DNA of 6,177 nt from Archaeoglobaceae archaeon (GTDB lineage Archaea > Halobacteriota > Archaeoglobi > Archaeoglobales > Archaeoglobaceae): the NCBI GenBank assembly GCA_025058955.1, contig JANXDV010000062.1, positions 1 through 6,177 of the forward strand. Reading direction: 5' to 3'. The notes under the pieces were generated by a model that did not search any database, had not been told where the DNA came from, and was given only the letters and a program-made list of their open reading frames with translations. The position numbers and the translations under genes are program-made. Of the stretch, positions 1-4,997 are shown in pieces (the first letter of the stretch is position 1; each line of letters starts with the position of its first letter).

Positions 1-36
1 AGTTGTAACTCTGAAAGCGTAGCCGAAGGTGTTCAT
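1..36 (-). CDS. aroC: Chorismate synthase, N-terminal 12 codons only (runs off window start)
   Basis: Reading the minus strand from an ATG at 36-34 gives MNTFGYAFRVTT, which matches the highly conserved opening of chorismate synthase (M-N-T-F-G-x-x-F-R-V-T-T, normally followed by FGESHG). The enzyme converts 5-enolpyruvylshikimate 3-phosphate to chorismate with reduced FMN, the last step of the common aromatic pathway. The start is supported by AGGTG at 46-42 (minus strand), five bases before the ATG. The gene lies 43 bases downstream of the thioesterase stop on the same strand, so the two may be co-transcribed, although their functions are unrelated. Only the first 12 residues are visible and no catalytic residue can be checked. 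The call rests on this short but distinctive match. Confidence 0.82.
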   Translation of the reverse strand, partial: MNTFGYAFRVTT

Positions 37-79
37 CGCTCCACCTATCTCTCGATCTTTTTAACACTTCGCATCATTT

Positions 80-490
80 TCAATTTTTTCTTGTGGTTAT
101 ATAAAATGTCGAAGTTGCTACCGCGATCGTTTCTCCATTCTCATCCTTTAACTCACCATAACCTACCGCTACCTTGGAACCTATAAAAAGAGGTTTTGCT
201 CTGGCAATAATTTTTCCTTTCGAGACGGGCTTGAGATAATGAACATTCAGCTGAGATGTTATGGCCAATTTACCTTTTTCAATAAGTTCTTTGTTGATGT
301 TGAGCCCAATTGCGGAATCGAGAATACTCGCTATTGCTCCACCATGAACCATTCCAAGAGCCTGTAGATGTTTTTCCTCGACGTTTATCTCCACAGAGAT
401 CTCATTTTCTCCCATTCTTATCTCCATTCCAATGAGCTTATACCATGGAGCGCTTCCTACAGTTCTAACAAATTCATCAACAAGACCCAT
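80..490 (-). CDS. PaaI/YdiI-type hotdog-fold acyl-CoA thioesterase
   Basis: This is a 136-residue single-domain hotdog protein, the usual length for the PaaI/YdiI group, predicted to hydrolyse acyl- or aryl-CoA thioesters in the cytoplasm. The active-site segment Q43-A-L-G-M-V-H49-G-G followed by S-I-L-D58 is clear. Gln in the first position is as in YdiI/MenI-type enzymes, and Asp58 is in the place of the catalytic acid. The core strand 'QLNVHYLKPV' (80-89) and the ending 'VATSTFYITT' are typical. The frame can be extended to a TTG at 568-566 (162 residues). I chose the ATG at 490 because the extra 26 residues lie outside the fold and because the TATA-like box at 541-550 would put the transcript start downstream of that TTG. 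No good SD precedes the ATG. The gene diverges from the crotonase gene and may run into aroC. The substrate cannot be told from sequence. Confidence 0.85.
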   Translation of the reverse strand: MGLVDEFVRTVGSAPWYKLIGMEIRMGENEISVEINVEEKHLQALGMVHGGAIASILDSAIGLNINKELIEKGKLAITSQLNVHYLKPVSKGKIIARAKPLFIGSKVAVGYGELKDENGETIAVATSTFYITTRKN

Positions 491-506
491 AAAATTGATC
501 TGAAGG

Positions 507-520
507 AGCTTTAAAAAGCT
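507..520. repeat. 14-base inverted repeat near the predicted thioesterase transcript start
   Basis: AGCTTT-AA-AAAGCT is a perfect 6-base inverted repeat with a 2-base centre. It lies about 25 bases from the TATA-like element in the minus-strand direction, so it would cover the transcription start of the thioesterase gene, where a dimeric repressor would act. In AT-rich DNA a repeat this short can arise by chance. It is a candidate operator only. Confidence 0.3.
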
Positions 521-540
521 TTCAAATCTTTTTAAAAAAG

Positions 541-550
541 GATATATAGA
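541..550. promoter_or_regulatory. Shared TATA-like element of the divergent thioesterase/crotonase pair
   Basis: GATATATAGA sits in the 98 bases between the two divergent start codons, inside the near-palindrome GGATATATAGATCC (540-553). Rightward, a start about 25-30 bases on would fall near 570-575, just before the crotonase SD. Leftward it would fall near 515-520, about 25-30 bases before the thioesterase ATG. An A-rich run (533-539) lies on one side, resembling a TFB recognition element for rightward transcription. Both spacings suit archaeal TBP/TFB promoters, so one box may serve both genes. Confidence 0.5.
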
Positions 551-588
551 TCCAAAAATGTTTTGCAATGGGCATGGAGGTGACTTAG

Positions 589-1410
589 ATGGACTACAAA
601 AACTATAAGGATGTTAAAGTTGAAATCGTAGAGGGAAATATAGCAAAAGTTTACCTTAATAGACCAGAAAAAATGAATGCAATAAATTCTACTTTAAGGC
701 GAGAGTTGGAAGATGCGATGAAGAAATTGGCTGAAGATGATTCAATAAGAGTGGTAATTTTAACTGGTGCGGAGATCCAAGGAAAAAGAAAATCCTTTTG
801 CTCTGGTGACGATCTCGTAGATCCTGGTTTCTCTGGGAGCAGTCCAACGGTTCTTTCAGATTACTCCAAGACTGTTGCACAGATCTTCAGACTATTCAAT
901 CTGATCGATGACTTCCCAAAACCAGTGATAGCAATGGTGAATGGACTTGCGATTGGTGGAGGTGTTGAGATGGCTCTATGCTGTGATTTCATCTTTGCAT
1001 CAAAAGAAGCGACCTTTAGCTTTCCACAGATCAATCTCGGAATGACTCCTGCTTGGGGAGCTACGCAAAGGCTTACAAGAAAAATTGGGGAATCGAGGGC
1101 AAAAAGACTGATCTTCACCTGCGAAACAATTGATGCGGAAACTGCTAAGAGCTTTGGTATAGTAGATGAAGTCCTTCCAGCAGAGAAATTGGAGGAATTC
1201 ACGATCAACTTTGCAAAGAAGATCGCCGAGAAGAATCCCTTGCTCATTCAGATTGCGAAGTTTGAGATCGAAAAAGGAAAGGAATGTTCGCTTCAGTCTG
1301 GGCTTTACTATGAGGTTCTTTCGATCATGCTCTCTATAGCGAGTGGAGAACTTAAAGAAGCGGTTCAGGCATTCTTTGAGAAGAGAAAGCCAGAGTTTAA
1401 GATGAAGTGA
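589..1410 (+). CDS. Enoyl-CoA hydratase/isomerase (crotonase) family protein with Glu-to-Gln change at the second catalytic position
   Basis: This is a 273-residue crotonase-fold protein, normal for the family, which acts on acyl-CoA thioesters in the cytoplasm. The start is certain: a full GGAGGTGA SD (576-583) stands five bases before the ATG. The oxyanion hole is visible as F70-C-S72-G-D-D and G123-G-G-V-E127, and the family motif G-x-T-P-x-W-G-A-T-Q-R-L follows at 151-162. E127 corresponds to the first catalytic Glu of rat enoyl-CoA hydratase (Glu144). The second (Glu164, in 'QPEI') is Q147 in 'FPQI'. The protein may therefore be a hydratase using one acid/base, an isomerase, a hydrolase, or another crotonase activity, and a plain beta-oxidation hydratase label is unsafe. 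Its divergent partner is a thioesterase, which fits acyl-CoA or aromatic-CoA degradation. The family call is secure; the reaction is not. Confidence 0.93.
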   Translation: MDYKNYKDVKVEIVEGNIAKVYLNRPEKMNAINSTLRRELEDAMKKLAEDDSIRVVILTGAEIQGKRKSFCSGDDLVDPGFSGSSPTVLSDYSKTVAQIFRLFNLIDDFPKPVIAMVNGLAIGGGVEMALCCDFIFASKEATFSFPQINLGMTPAWGATQRLTRKIGESRAKRLIFTCETIDAETAKSFGIVDEVLPAEKLEEFTINFAKKIAEKNPLLIQIAKFEIEKGKECSLQSGLYYEVLSIMLSIASGELKEAVQAFFEKRKPEFKMK

Positions 1411-1430
1411 TTTTTCTTTATTTTATTTCT
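1411..1430 (+). terminator. T-rich terminator after the crotonase gene
   Basis: The 20 bases directly after the TGA stop are almost all T on the plus strand, without a GC-rich hairpin. This is the usual archaeal intrinsic termination signal. It lies between convergent genes and ends at the stop codon of the response-regulator gene. Confidence 0.55.
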
Positions 1431-1788
1431 ATTCATTCATCAAATATTTCTCAATAGTCTCTATCAGTTTCTTCTTGGTAAAAGGTTTCTCTATTATTTC
1501 AAGAGCTCCCGCCTCGAGGATCTCTTTTCCCTTCTGTGATGCAAAGGCGGTAACTCCAATGATCTTTGCATTTGGATACTTGCTCTTGATCTCTTTCGTC
1601 GCTTCGATTCCATCCATAACCGGCATCATTATGTCCATTAAGACTATGTCTGGTTTGAACATTCGGTAGTTATTGACCGCTTCTTTTCCATTAGTTGCGG
1701 TTATTACCTTGTATCTCTCAGATAGCATAGTTTCTAAGACTTCCAAGACCGCAGAGTCGTCTTCCACTATTAGAACCCACTTAGGCAT
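1429..1788 (-). CDS. Stand-alone response-regulator receiver (CheY-like) protein
   Basis: The 119-residue product is one receiver domain and nothing more. The acidic pocket is D10-D11, the phospho-acceptor is D52 in 'VLMDIMMPVMDG', the switch Thr is T80 in 'IIGVTAF', and the conserved Lys is K101 in 'EKPF'. All key residues are present, so it should accept phosphate from a histidine kinase. There is no output domain, so it must act through protein contact or as a phosphorelay step. No kinase is encoded in the window, nor any chemotaxis gene, so CheY function is not implied. GAGG lies four bases before the ATG. The gene starts 30 bases after the nitroreductase stop on the same strand, which suggests co-transcription. 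It ends 18 bases from the convergent crotonase gene. Confidence 0.93.
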   Translation of the reverse strand: MPKWVLIVEDDSAVLEVLETMLSERYKVITATNGKEAVNNYRMFKPDIVLMDIMMPVMDGIEATKEIKSKYPNAKIIGVTAFASQKGKEILEAGALEIIEKPFTKKKLIETIEKYLMNE

Positions 1789-1818
1789 AATTCCTCTTGT
1801 TTATTGGTTTTTTAAGGT

Positions 1819-2352
1819 TTACCATCTCTCGTAATGAATTCTTTCTTGTTTAAATCTATCAGAAGCTTCAAAGAATTCTTCTTCGCTGTGCGGATATCCA
1901 AGGGCTACGAGGCTGAAGACTATGATCTCATTAGGAACACCAAGAACTTCTGCAATTGCCTTCATTCTGCTCTGAATTGGATATACTCCAAGCCAGCATG
2001 AGCCAATTCCAAGAGCTCTTGCAGACAGCAAAATATTCTGAGTTGCAGCACTGCAGTCTTGGATCCACATTGGATTTGGATACTTCGAAAGCCTTGGATC
2101 GCAACAAACCGCAATCGCAGCTCCAGCTTTTACAAGCATTTTTCCGTATGGATGTGCATTGCTCAATTCATTGAGCTTTTCTTTGCTTTTAATAACGATA
2201 AAATGCCAAGGCTGTTCATTTCCTGCAGAGGGTGACTGAAATGCGGCTCTCAGAATCTTATTAAGATCTTCCTCAGAGATCTCCTTTCCTGTGAAGCTTC
2301 TTATGCTTCTTCTCGTATATATTATTTTCAAGCAATTCTCCATGATTTTCAT
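1819..2352 (-). CDS. Nitroreductase-family FMN-dependent oxidoreductase
   Basis: The 177-residue protein matches small, dimeric, FMN-binding nitroreductase-fold enzymes that pass electrons from NAD(P)H to organic acceptors. Typical features are the N-terminal 'TRRSIRSF' (13-20) with FMN-phosphate-binding Arg residues, 'SPSAGNEQPW' (40-49), D99-C-S-A-A, the Gly-rich 'GIGSCWLG' (115-122), 'ALGYP' (150-154), and a basic C-terminal segment ending in Trp. The physiological substrate cannot be inferred, and many archaeal members have no known nitro substrate. Two starts are possible. The ATG at 2352 has GGGAG only three bases upstream. The ATG at 2343 (three residues shorter) has it 12 bases upstream. 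It is the first gene of a probable two-gene unit with the response regulator and is divergent from cdhC. Confidence 0.9.
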   Translation of the reverse strand: MKIMENCLKIIYTRRSIRSFTGKEISEEDLNKILRAAFQSPSAGNEQPWHFIVIKSKEKLNELSNAHPYGKMLVKAGAAIAVCCDPRLSKYPNPMWIQDCSAATQNILLSARALGIGSCWLGVYPIQSRMKAIAEVLGVPNEIIVFSLVALGYPHSEEEFFEASDRFKQERIHYERW

Positions 2353-2502
2353 AATCTCCCGATTTTAAGATTTTTGGTATTATTTTTAATTTGAATTGTG
2401 TTATTAACTGCTACTTTTGGATAAAAAATTATTTAAAATAATATTTGACCTAAATTAAAATTTATCGCTTTCGTAAACAGACTTTGAGCAATCTAAGAAC
2501 GC

Positions 2503-2509
2503 ATATAAA
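2503..2509 (+). promoter_or_regulatory. cdhC: Candidate TATA box for the cdhC operon
   Basis: ATATAAA, within GCATATAAATG, is the best TATA-like match on the plus strand between the divergent genes. It predicts a transcript start near 2530 and an untranslated leader of roughly 75 bases, long for an archaeon. A weaker A/T stretch at 2550-2560 would give a leader of about 30 bases. Which one is used cannot be settled from sequence. Confidence 0.45.
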
Positions 2510-2533
2510 TGAGAAATTATGTTAGATTTGTCT

Positions 2534-2553
2534 CCGATAAAAACCGATAAATA
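2534..2553 (+). repeat. Tandem 10-base repeat CCGATAAAAA/CCGATAAATA in the cdhC promoter region
   Basis: Two copies of CCGATAAA occur exactly 10 bases apart, one helical turn, just after the predicted cdhC transcript start. A third, inverted copy (TTTATCG) lies at 2461-2467, upstream of the TATA-like box. Same-face spacing and placement around the promoter suit a regulator-binding site. Chance cannot be excluded in such AT-rich DNA. Confidence 0.35.
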
Positions 2554-2594
2554 CAAATAAAGGTTCGCAAAGATGTTGCAAGAATTGGTCACTT

Positions 2595-2601
2595 GAGGTG
2601 A
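2595..2601 (+). promoter_or_regulatory. cdhC: Ribosome binding site that fixes the cdhC start
   Basis: GAGGTGA lies six bases before the ATG at 2608. The in-frame TTG at 2605 is only three bases from this site, and an out-of-frame ATG at 2601 overlaps it, so ATG 2608 is the preferred start. Confidence 0.75.
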
Positions 2602-2607
2602 TGGTTG

Positions 2608-4161
2608 ATGGCTGAAAGAAAGAAAATCGAAATTCCTCCAGGAGCAAAAGTGAAAGTCAGCGTCGGCGCAGAGGAGAAATTCCCATTCGACATATCTCCG
2701 ATGTATGAGGGCGAAAGAATACGCAAGGAGGACATGTTCGTAGAACTTGGAGGACCAAAGGAAGTAAAATTTGAACTCGTTATGGCTTTGCCAGCGGATC
2801 AAGTGGAGGACATGAAAGTAACTCTCGTCGGGCCAGATCTTGACGAAATGAAAGAAGGTGGCAATTATCCATATGCGATGATCTATTACATCGCGGGAAG
2901 CAAAGTTGAGACAGATCTTGAGCCAGTCATTGAGCGCAGAAACCATGATTTCCAGAATTACATCGAAGGCTACATGCACTTGAACCAGAGATACGATGTC
3001 TGGGTAAGAATTGGTAAAAATCCAGTTAAAAAAGGTTTAAAGAGCTTAATACAGATTGCAAAAGCTACAATGATGCTTTACAAGAATGAGTTGCCGTTCA
3101 TTGAAAAAATAGAGGCGCTTTACGTAACTGACAAAGCCTTGGTGGAAAAGCTGCTTAAAGAAGTTGCAATGCCGATTTATGAAGAAAGAGATCGAAGAGT
3201 CGAGATGCTTCACGATGAAGACGTTCAAGAGTTCTATTCATGCACACTCTGCCAGAGCTTTGCTCCAACGAATGTCTGCGTAGTCTCTCCAGATCGCCCC
3301 TCGCTTTGCGGAGCTATTAGCTGGTTCGATGGTAGAGCTGCGGCGAAAGTTGATCCTGAAGGACCAAACAAAGCAATTCCAAAAGGAAATGTTGTTGATC
3401 CAATAGGCGGAGAATACAGCGGTGTTAACGAGTTTGCTAAGCAAGAGAGTGGTGGAGAATATGAAAGAATTAAGTTGCACAGCTTCTTCGAATTCCCGCA
3501 TACAAGCTGTGGATGCTTTGAAGTCATCGGCTTCTACATGCCGGAAGTTGATGGGATTGGATGGGTTCACAGAGGTTATGCAAGCCCAGCTCCAAATGGC
3601 TTGACTTTCTCAACGATGGCTGGACAAACAGGTGGAGGAAAACAAGTTGCTGGTTTCCTTGGCGTTGGAATGGCTTACTTCAGGAGCAAAAAGTTCATCC
3701 AAGCTGATGGCGGTTGGTATAGAGTTGTATGGATGCCAAAAGAACTGAAAGAAAGACTGGCGAAGTATATTCCAGACGACATTAGAGACAAGATCGCCAC
3801 AGAGGAGAATGCGAAGACTCTCGAAGAGCTTAAGGAATTCTTGAAGAAAGTGGATCATCCCGTTGTTAAAGGCGTTGTAAGAAAAGTTGATGGTAAGAAG
3901 ATCACAGAAGGATGGGCTGAAGTTAAGGAAGAAAAGAAGGAGGAAGTGAAAGTAGCTCCCGCTCCAACCGCTCCATCTCCCGCTCCATCAGCTCCAGCAG
4001 TAGCTCAGCCAGCAATTATGCCAATGCAAATGCCTGCTTTACAGCTACCAGCAATACCAATGCCTTCGCAAACTGCTCCAGCTGGTATAAAACTCGTTAT
4101 AAAGGATGCAAAGATCACAATTGGCAAAATAGTTGTGAAGAAAGGAAAGGGGGAAAGCTGA
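2608..4161 (+). CDS. cdhC: Acetyl-CoA decarbonylase/synthase complex beta subunit (acetyl-CoA synthase)
   Basis: The 517-residue protein is the ACDS subunit that joins CO, CoA and a corrinoid-bound methyl group into acetyl-CoA, or cleaves acetyl-CoA. All cluster A ligands are present with exact family spacing: C212-x2-C215-x8-C224-x9-C234, then C301-G302-C303 (the distal-Ni Cys-Gly-Cys). F218 matches the Phe near the Ni site in bacterial ACS. It lacks the large N-terminal half of bacterial AcsB, as archaeal CdhC does. After the catalytic domain comes a charged stretch, a Pro/Ala/Met-rich linker (449-492) and a basic tail (493-517, starting GIKLVIKDAK), which looks like a tethered docking segment. 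The frame could begin one codon earlier at TTG 2605. It leads an operon with a 28-codon ORF, cooC and cdhD. cdhA and cdhB are not upstream, so they must lie elsewhere. Confidence 0.97.
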   Translation: MAERKKIEIPPGAKVKVSVGAEEKFPFDISPMYEGERIRKEDMFVELGGPKEVKFELVMALPADQVEDMKVTLVGPDLDEMKEGGNYPYAMIYYIAGSKVETDLEPVIERRNHDFQNYIEGYMHLNQRYDVWVRIGKNPVKKGLKSLIQIAKATMMLYKNELPFIEKIEALYVTDKALVEKLLKEVAMPIYEERDRRVEMLHDEDVQEFYSCTLCQSFAPTNVCVVSPDRPSLCGAISWFDGRAAAKVDPEGPNKAIPKGNVVDPIGGEYSGVNEFAKQESGGEYERIKLHSFFEFPHTSCGCFEVIGFYMPEVDGIGWVHRGYASPAPNGLTFSTMAGQTGGGKQVAGFLGVGMAYFRSKKFIQADGGWYRVVWMPKELKERLAKYIPDDIRDKIATEENAKTLEELKEFLKKVDHPVVKGVVRKVDGKKITEGWAEVKEEKKEEVKVAPAPTAPSPAPSAPAVAQPAIMPMQMPALQLPAIPMPSQTAPAGIKLVIKDAKITIGKIVVKKGKGES

Positions 4162-4247
4162 TGGAATTAGAGGGAAAGAAGATCAAGCTTATCCTTGTAG
4201 GAGCGGAGATCAAGATCCCAGAGATCATAATTGAGGAAGAGGAATGA
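4161..4247 (+). CDS. 28-residue ORF bridging cdhC and cooC, resembling the CdhC C-terminal tail with reversed charges
   Basis: The ATG shares one base with the cdhC stop (TGATG), and the stop overlaps the cooC start (ATGA), so the ORF fills the gap exactly. GGGGG (4149-4153) lies seven bases before the ATG and could act as an SD. Codons resemble those of its neighbours. The peptide starts MELEGKKIKLILVGAEIK and ends in Glu. Residues 8-26 align without gaps to CdhC 494-512: seven are identical (I, K, L, A and three more I), four are I/L/V swaps, and four Lys of CdhC become Glu (16, 21, 25, 26). I know of no named family. It could be a tiny subunit pairing with the CdhC tail, a detached tail copy, or only a translational-coupling leader. 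Part of the Glu-rich end is also the SD of cooC, so that part may be set by the RNA rather than the protein. Confidence 0.55.
   Translation: MELEGKKIKLILVGAEIKIPEIIIEEEE
4233..4243 (+). promoter_or_regulatory. cooC: Ribosome binding site of cooC inside the Glu-coding end of the small ORF
   Basis: GAGGAAGAGGA directly precedes the cooC ATG. The first GAGG stands seven bases from the start codon, a normal distance. The same bases encode the last glutamates of the 28-residue ORF, so ribosomes finishing that ORF would uncover or reuse this site (translational coupling). Confidence 0.6.
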
Positions 4248-4993
4248 CTACTGTAGCGGTAACTGGTAAGGGGGGGACAGGAAAAACACTTGTCTCCGCC
4301 CTCCTCATCCATTTTATTTCTAAAAAGAGTAGCAAAGTGCTTGCAGTGGATGCGGATCCAGACAGTAATCTTGCGGATGCGCTTGGAGTTGAAGTCGAGA
4401 GAACTCTGGGAGAGATAAGGGAGATCTTTCAGGAGAGCAGAGATGAGATGGGGACGATGAATAAGGAGCAATGGCTTGAAGGAAAAATATATGAAGCTAT
4501 TTGTGAATGCAAGGGCTACGATCTGCTTGTAATGGGTCGTCCTGAGGGAGAGGGCTGTTATTGTTTTGCAAATTCTTTGCTTAGAGGTGTGCTTAAAAAG
4601 TTGAGAAGACATTATGACTACGTGATCATCGACAGCGAAGCGGGACTTGAGCATTTCAGCAGAAAAACGATCGATAGCGCAGATTACATTCTGATCGTTA
4701 CTGATATGTCTAAAAAAGGCTTAGCAACTGCAAAGAGAATAAAAGAGCTTTCAAAGGAGTTGAAGCTGAACTTTAAAGACATAATGCTTATTGCAAATCG
4801 CATAGCGAATGAGGATGCGGAAAAAAGAATTAGAGCTTTTGCAAACGAGGAGGGAATTAAACTGCTCGAGATCCTCCCTTACGATGAGAGAGTTGTCGAA
4901 TTGGACTTAAAAGGATTGCCGGTCGTTGGATTGGATGAAAATTCTGAAGTTTATAAGAGAATGAGTAAAGTTGCGGAATTTTTGACGGGGTGA
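4244..4993 (+). CDS. cooC: CooC/AcsF-type nickel-insertion ATPase of the ACDS operon
   Basis: The 249-residue protein belongs to the MinD/ParA-like deviant Walker A ATPases. The P-loop is G8-K-G-G-T-G-K14-T15 with the signature Lys at position 9. The switch I region is 'DADPDSNL' (36-43) and the Walker B is 'YVIIDSEAGLEHFSR' (126-140). The Cys-x-Cys pair C105/C107 in 'GEGCYCFAN' is the metal-binding hallmark of CooC and AcsF, which dimerise on ATP binding and hold Ni or Zn between subunits. Its place between cdhC and cdhD points to maturation of the Ni site in acetyl-CoA synthase (AcsF-like) or of the CODH C-cluster. Sequence alone does not separate these. It overlaps the small ORF by four bases and is followed by cdhD after four bases. 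The protein should be cytoplasmic and has no membrane segment. Confidence 0.93.
   Translation: MTTVAVTGKGGTGKTLVSALLIHFISKKSSKVLAVDADPDSNLADALGVEVERTLGEIREIFQESRDEMGTMNKEQWLEGKIYEAICECKGYDLLVMGRPEGEGCYCFANSLLRGVLKKLRRHYDYVIIDSEAGLEHFSRKTIDSADYILIVTDMSKKGLATAKRIKELSKELKLNFKDIMLIANRIANEDAEKRIRAFANEEGIKLLEILPYDERVVELDLKGLPVVGLDENSEVYKRMSKVAEFLTG
4987..4993 (+). promoter_or_regulatory. cdhD: Ribosome binding site of cdhD overlapping the cooC stop codon
   Basis: GGGGTGA ends with the cooC TGA stop and stands four bases before the TTG start of cdhD. It fits the GGAGGTGA consensus except for one base. It supports the TTG at 4998 as the start and suggests coupled translation. Confidence 0.65.
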
Positions 4994-4997
4994 GAGA

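Larger units (their letters stand above)
2353..2607. other. AT-rich divergent intergenic region between nitroreductase and cdhC
   Basis: I see no gene in these bases on either strand, and no GC-rich stretch of the kind expected for a structured RNA in a thermophile. The left half (about 2365-2460) is extremely A/T-rich. On the minus strand it offers several TATA-like stretches for the nitroreductase gene (around 2375-2388 and 2430-2440) that I cannot rank. The right half carries the cdhC promoter candidate, a tandem repeat and the cdhC SD, listed separately. Confidence 0.6.

Noticed and set aside
1..186. Open plus-strand frame across the window start
   Set aside because: It lies opposite the aroC start and the thioesterase 3' end, has no SD or start, and its translation resembles nothing.
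491..568. 26-residue N-terminal extension of the thioesterase from a TTG start
   Set aside because: It lies outside the normal hotdog domain length, and the predicted promoter is inside it, so the transcript would begin downstream of the TTG.
861..1247. 128-codon minus-strand open frame
   Set aside because: It lies fully opposite the crotonase gene, whose family motifs are unmistakable. There is no independent support.
2353..2604. Possible structured RNA or riboswitch before cdhC
   Set aside because: The region is strongly A/T-rich with no stable GC stem, unlike structured RNAs of thermophilic archaea.
2455..2979. 174-codon minus-strand open frame across the cdhC promoter and N-terminus
   Set aside because: It is antisense to cdhC. 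Its aromatic- and His-rich translation is typical of reverse-strand shadows, and it would run through the divergent promoter region.
3234..3570. Overlapping minus-strand open frames inside cdhC
   Set aside because: They lie opposite the cluster A cysteine region of CdhC and are explained by it.
4115..4654. 179-codon minus-strand open frame
   Set aside because: It is antisense to the cdhC tail, the small ORF and cooC. The plus-strand frames have SD sites and clear motifs, while this one has none.
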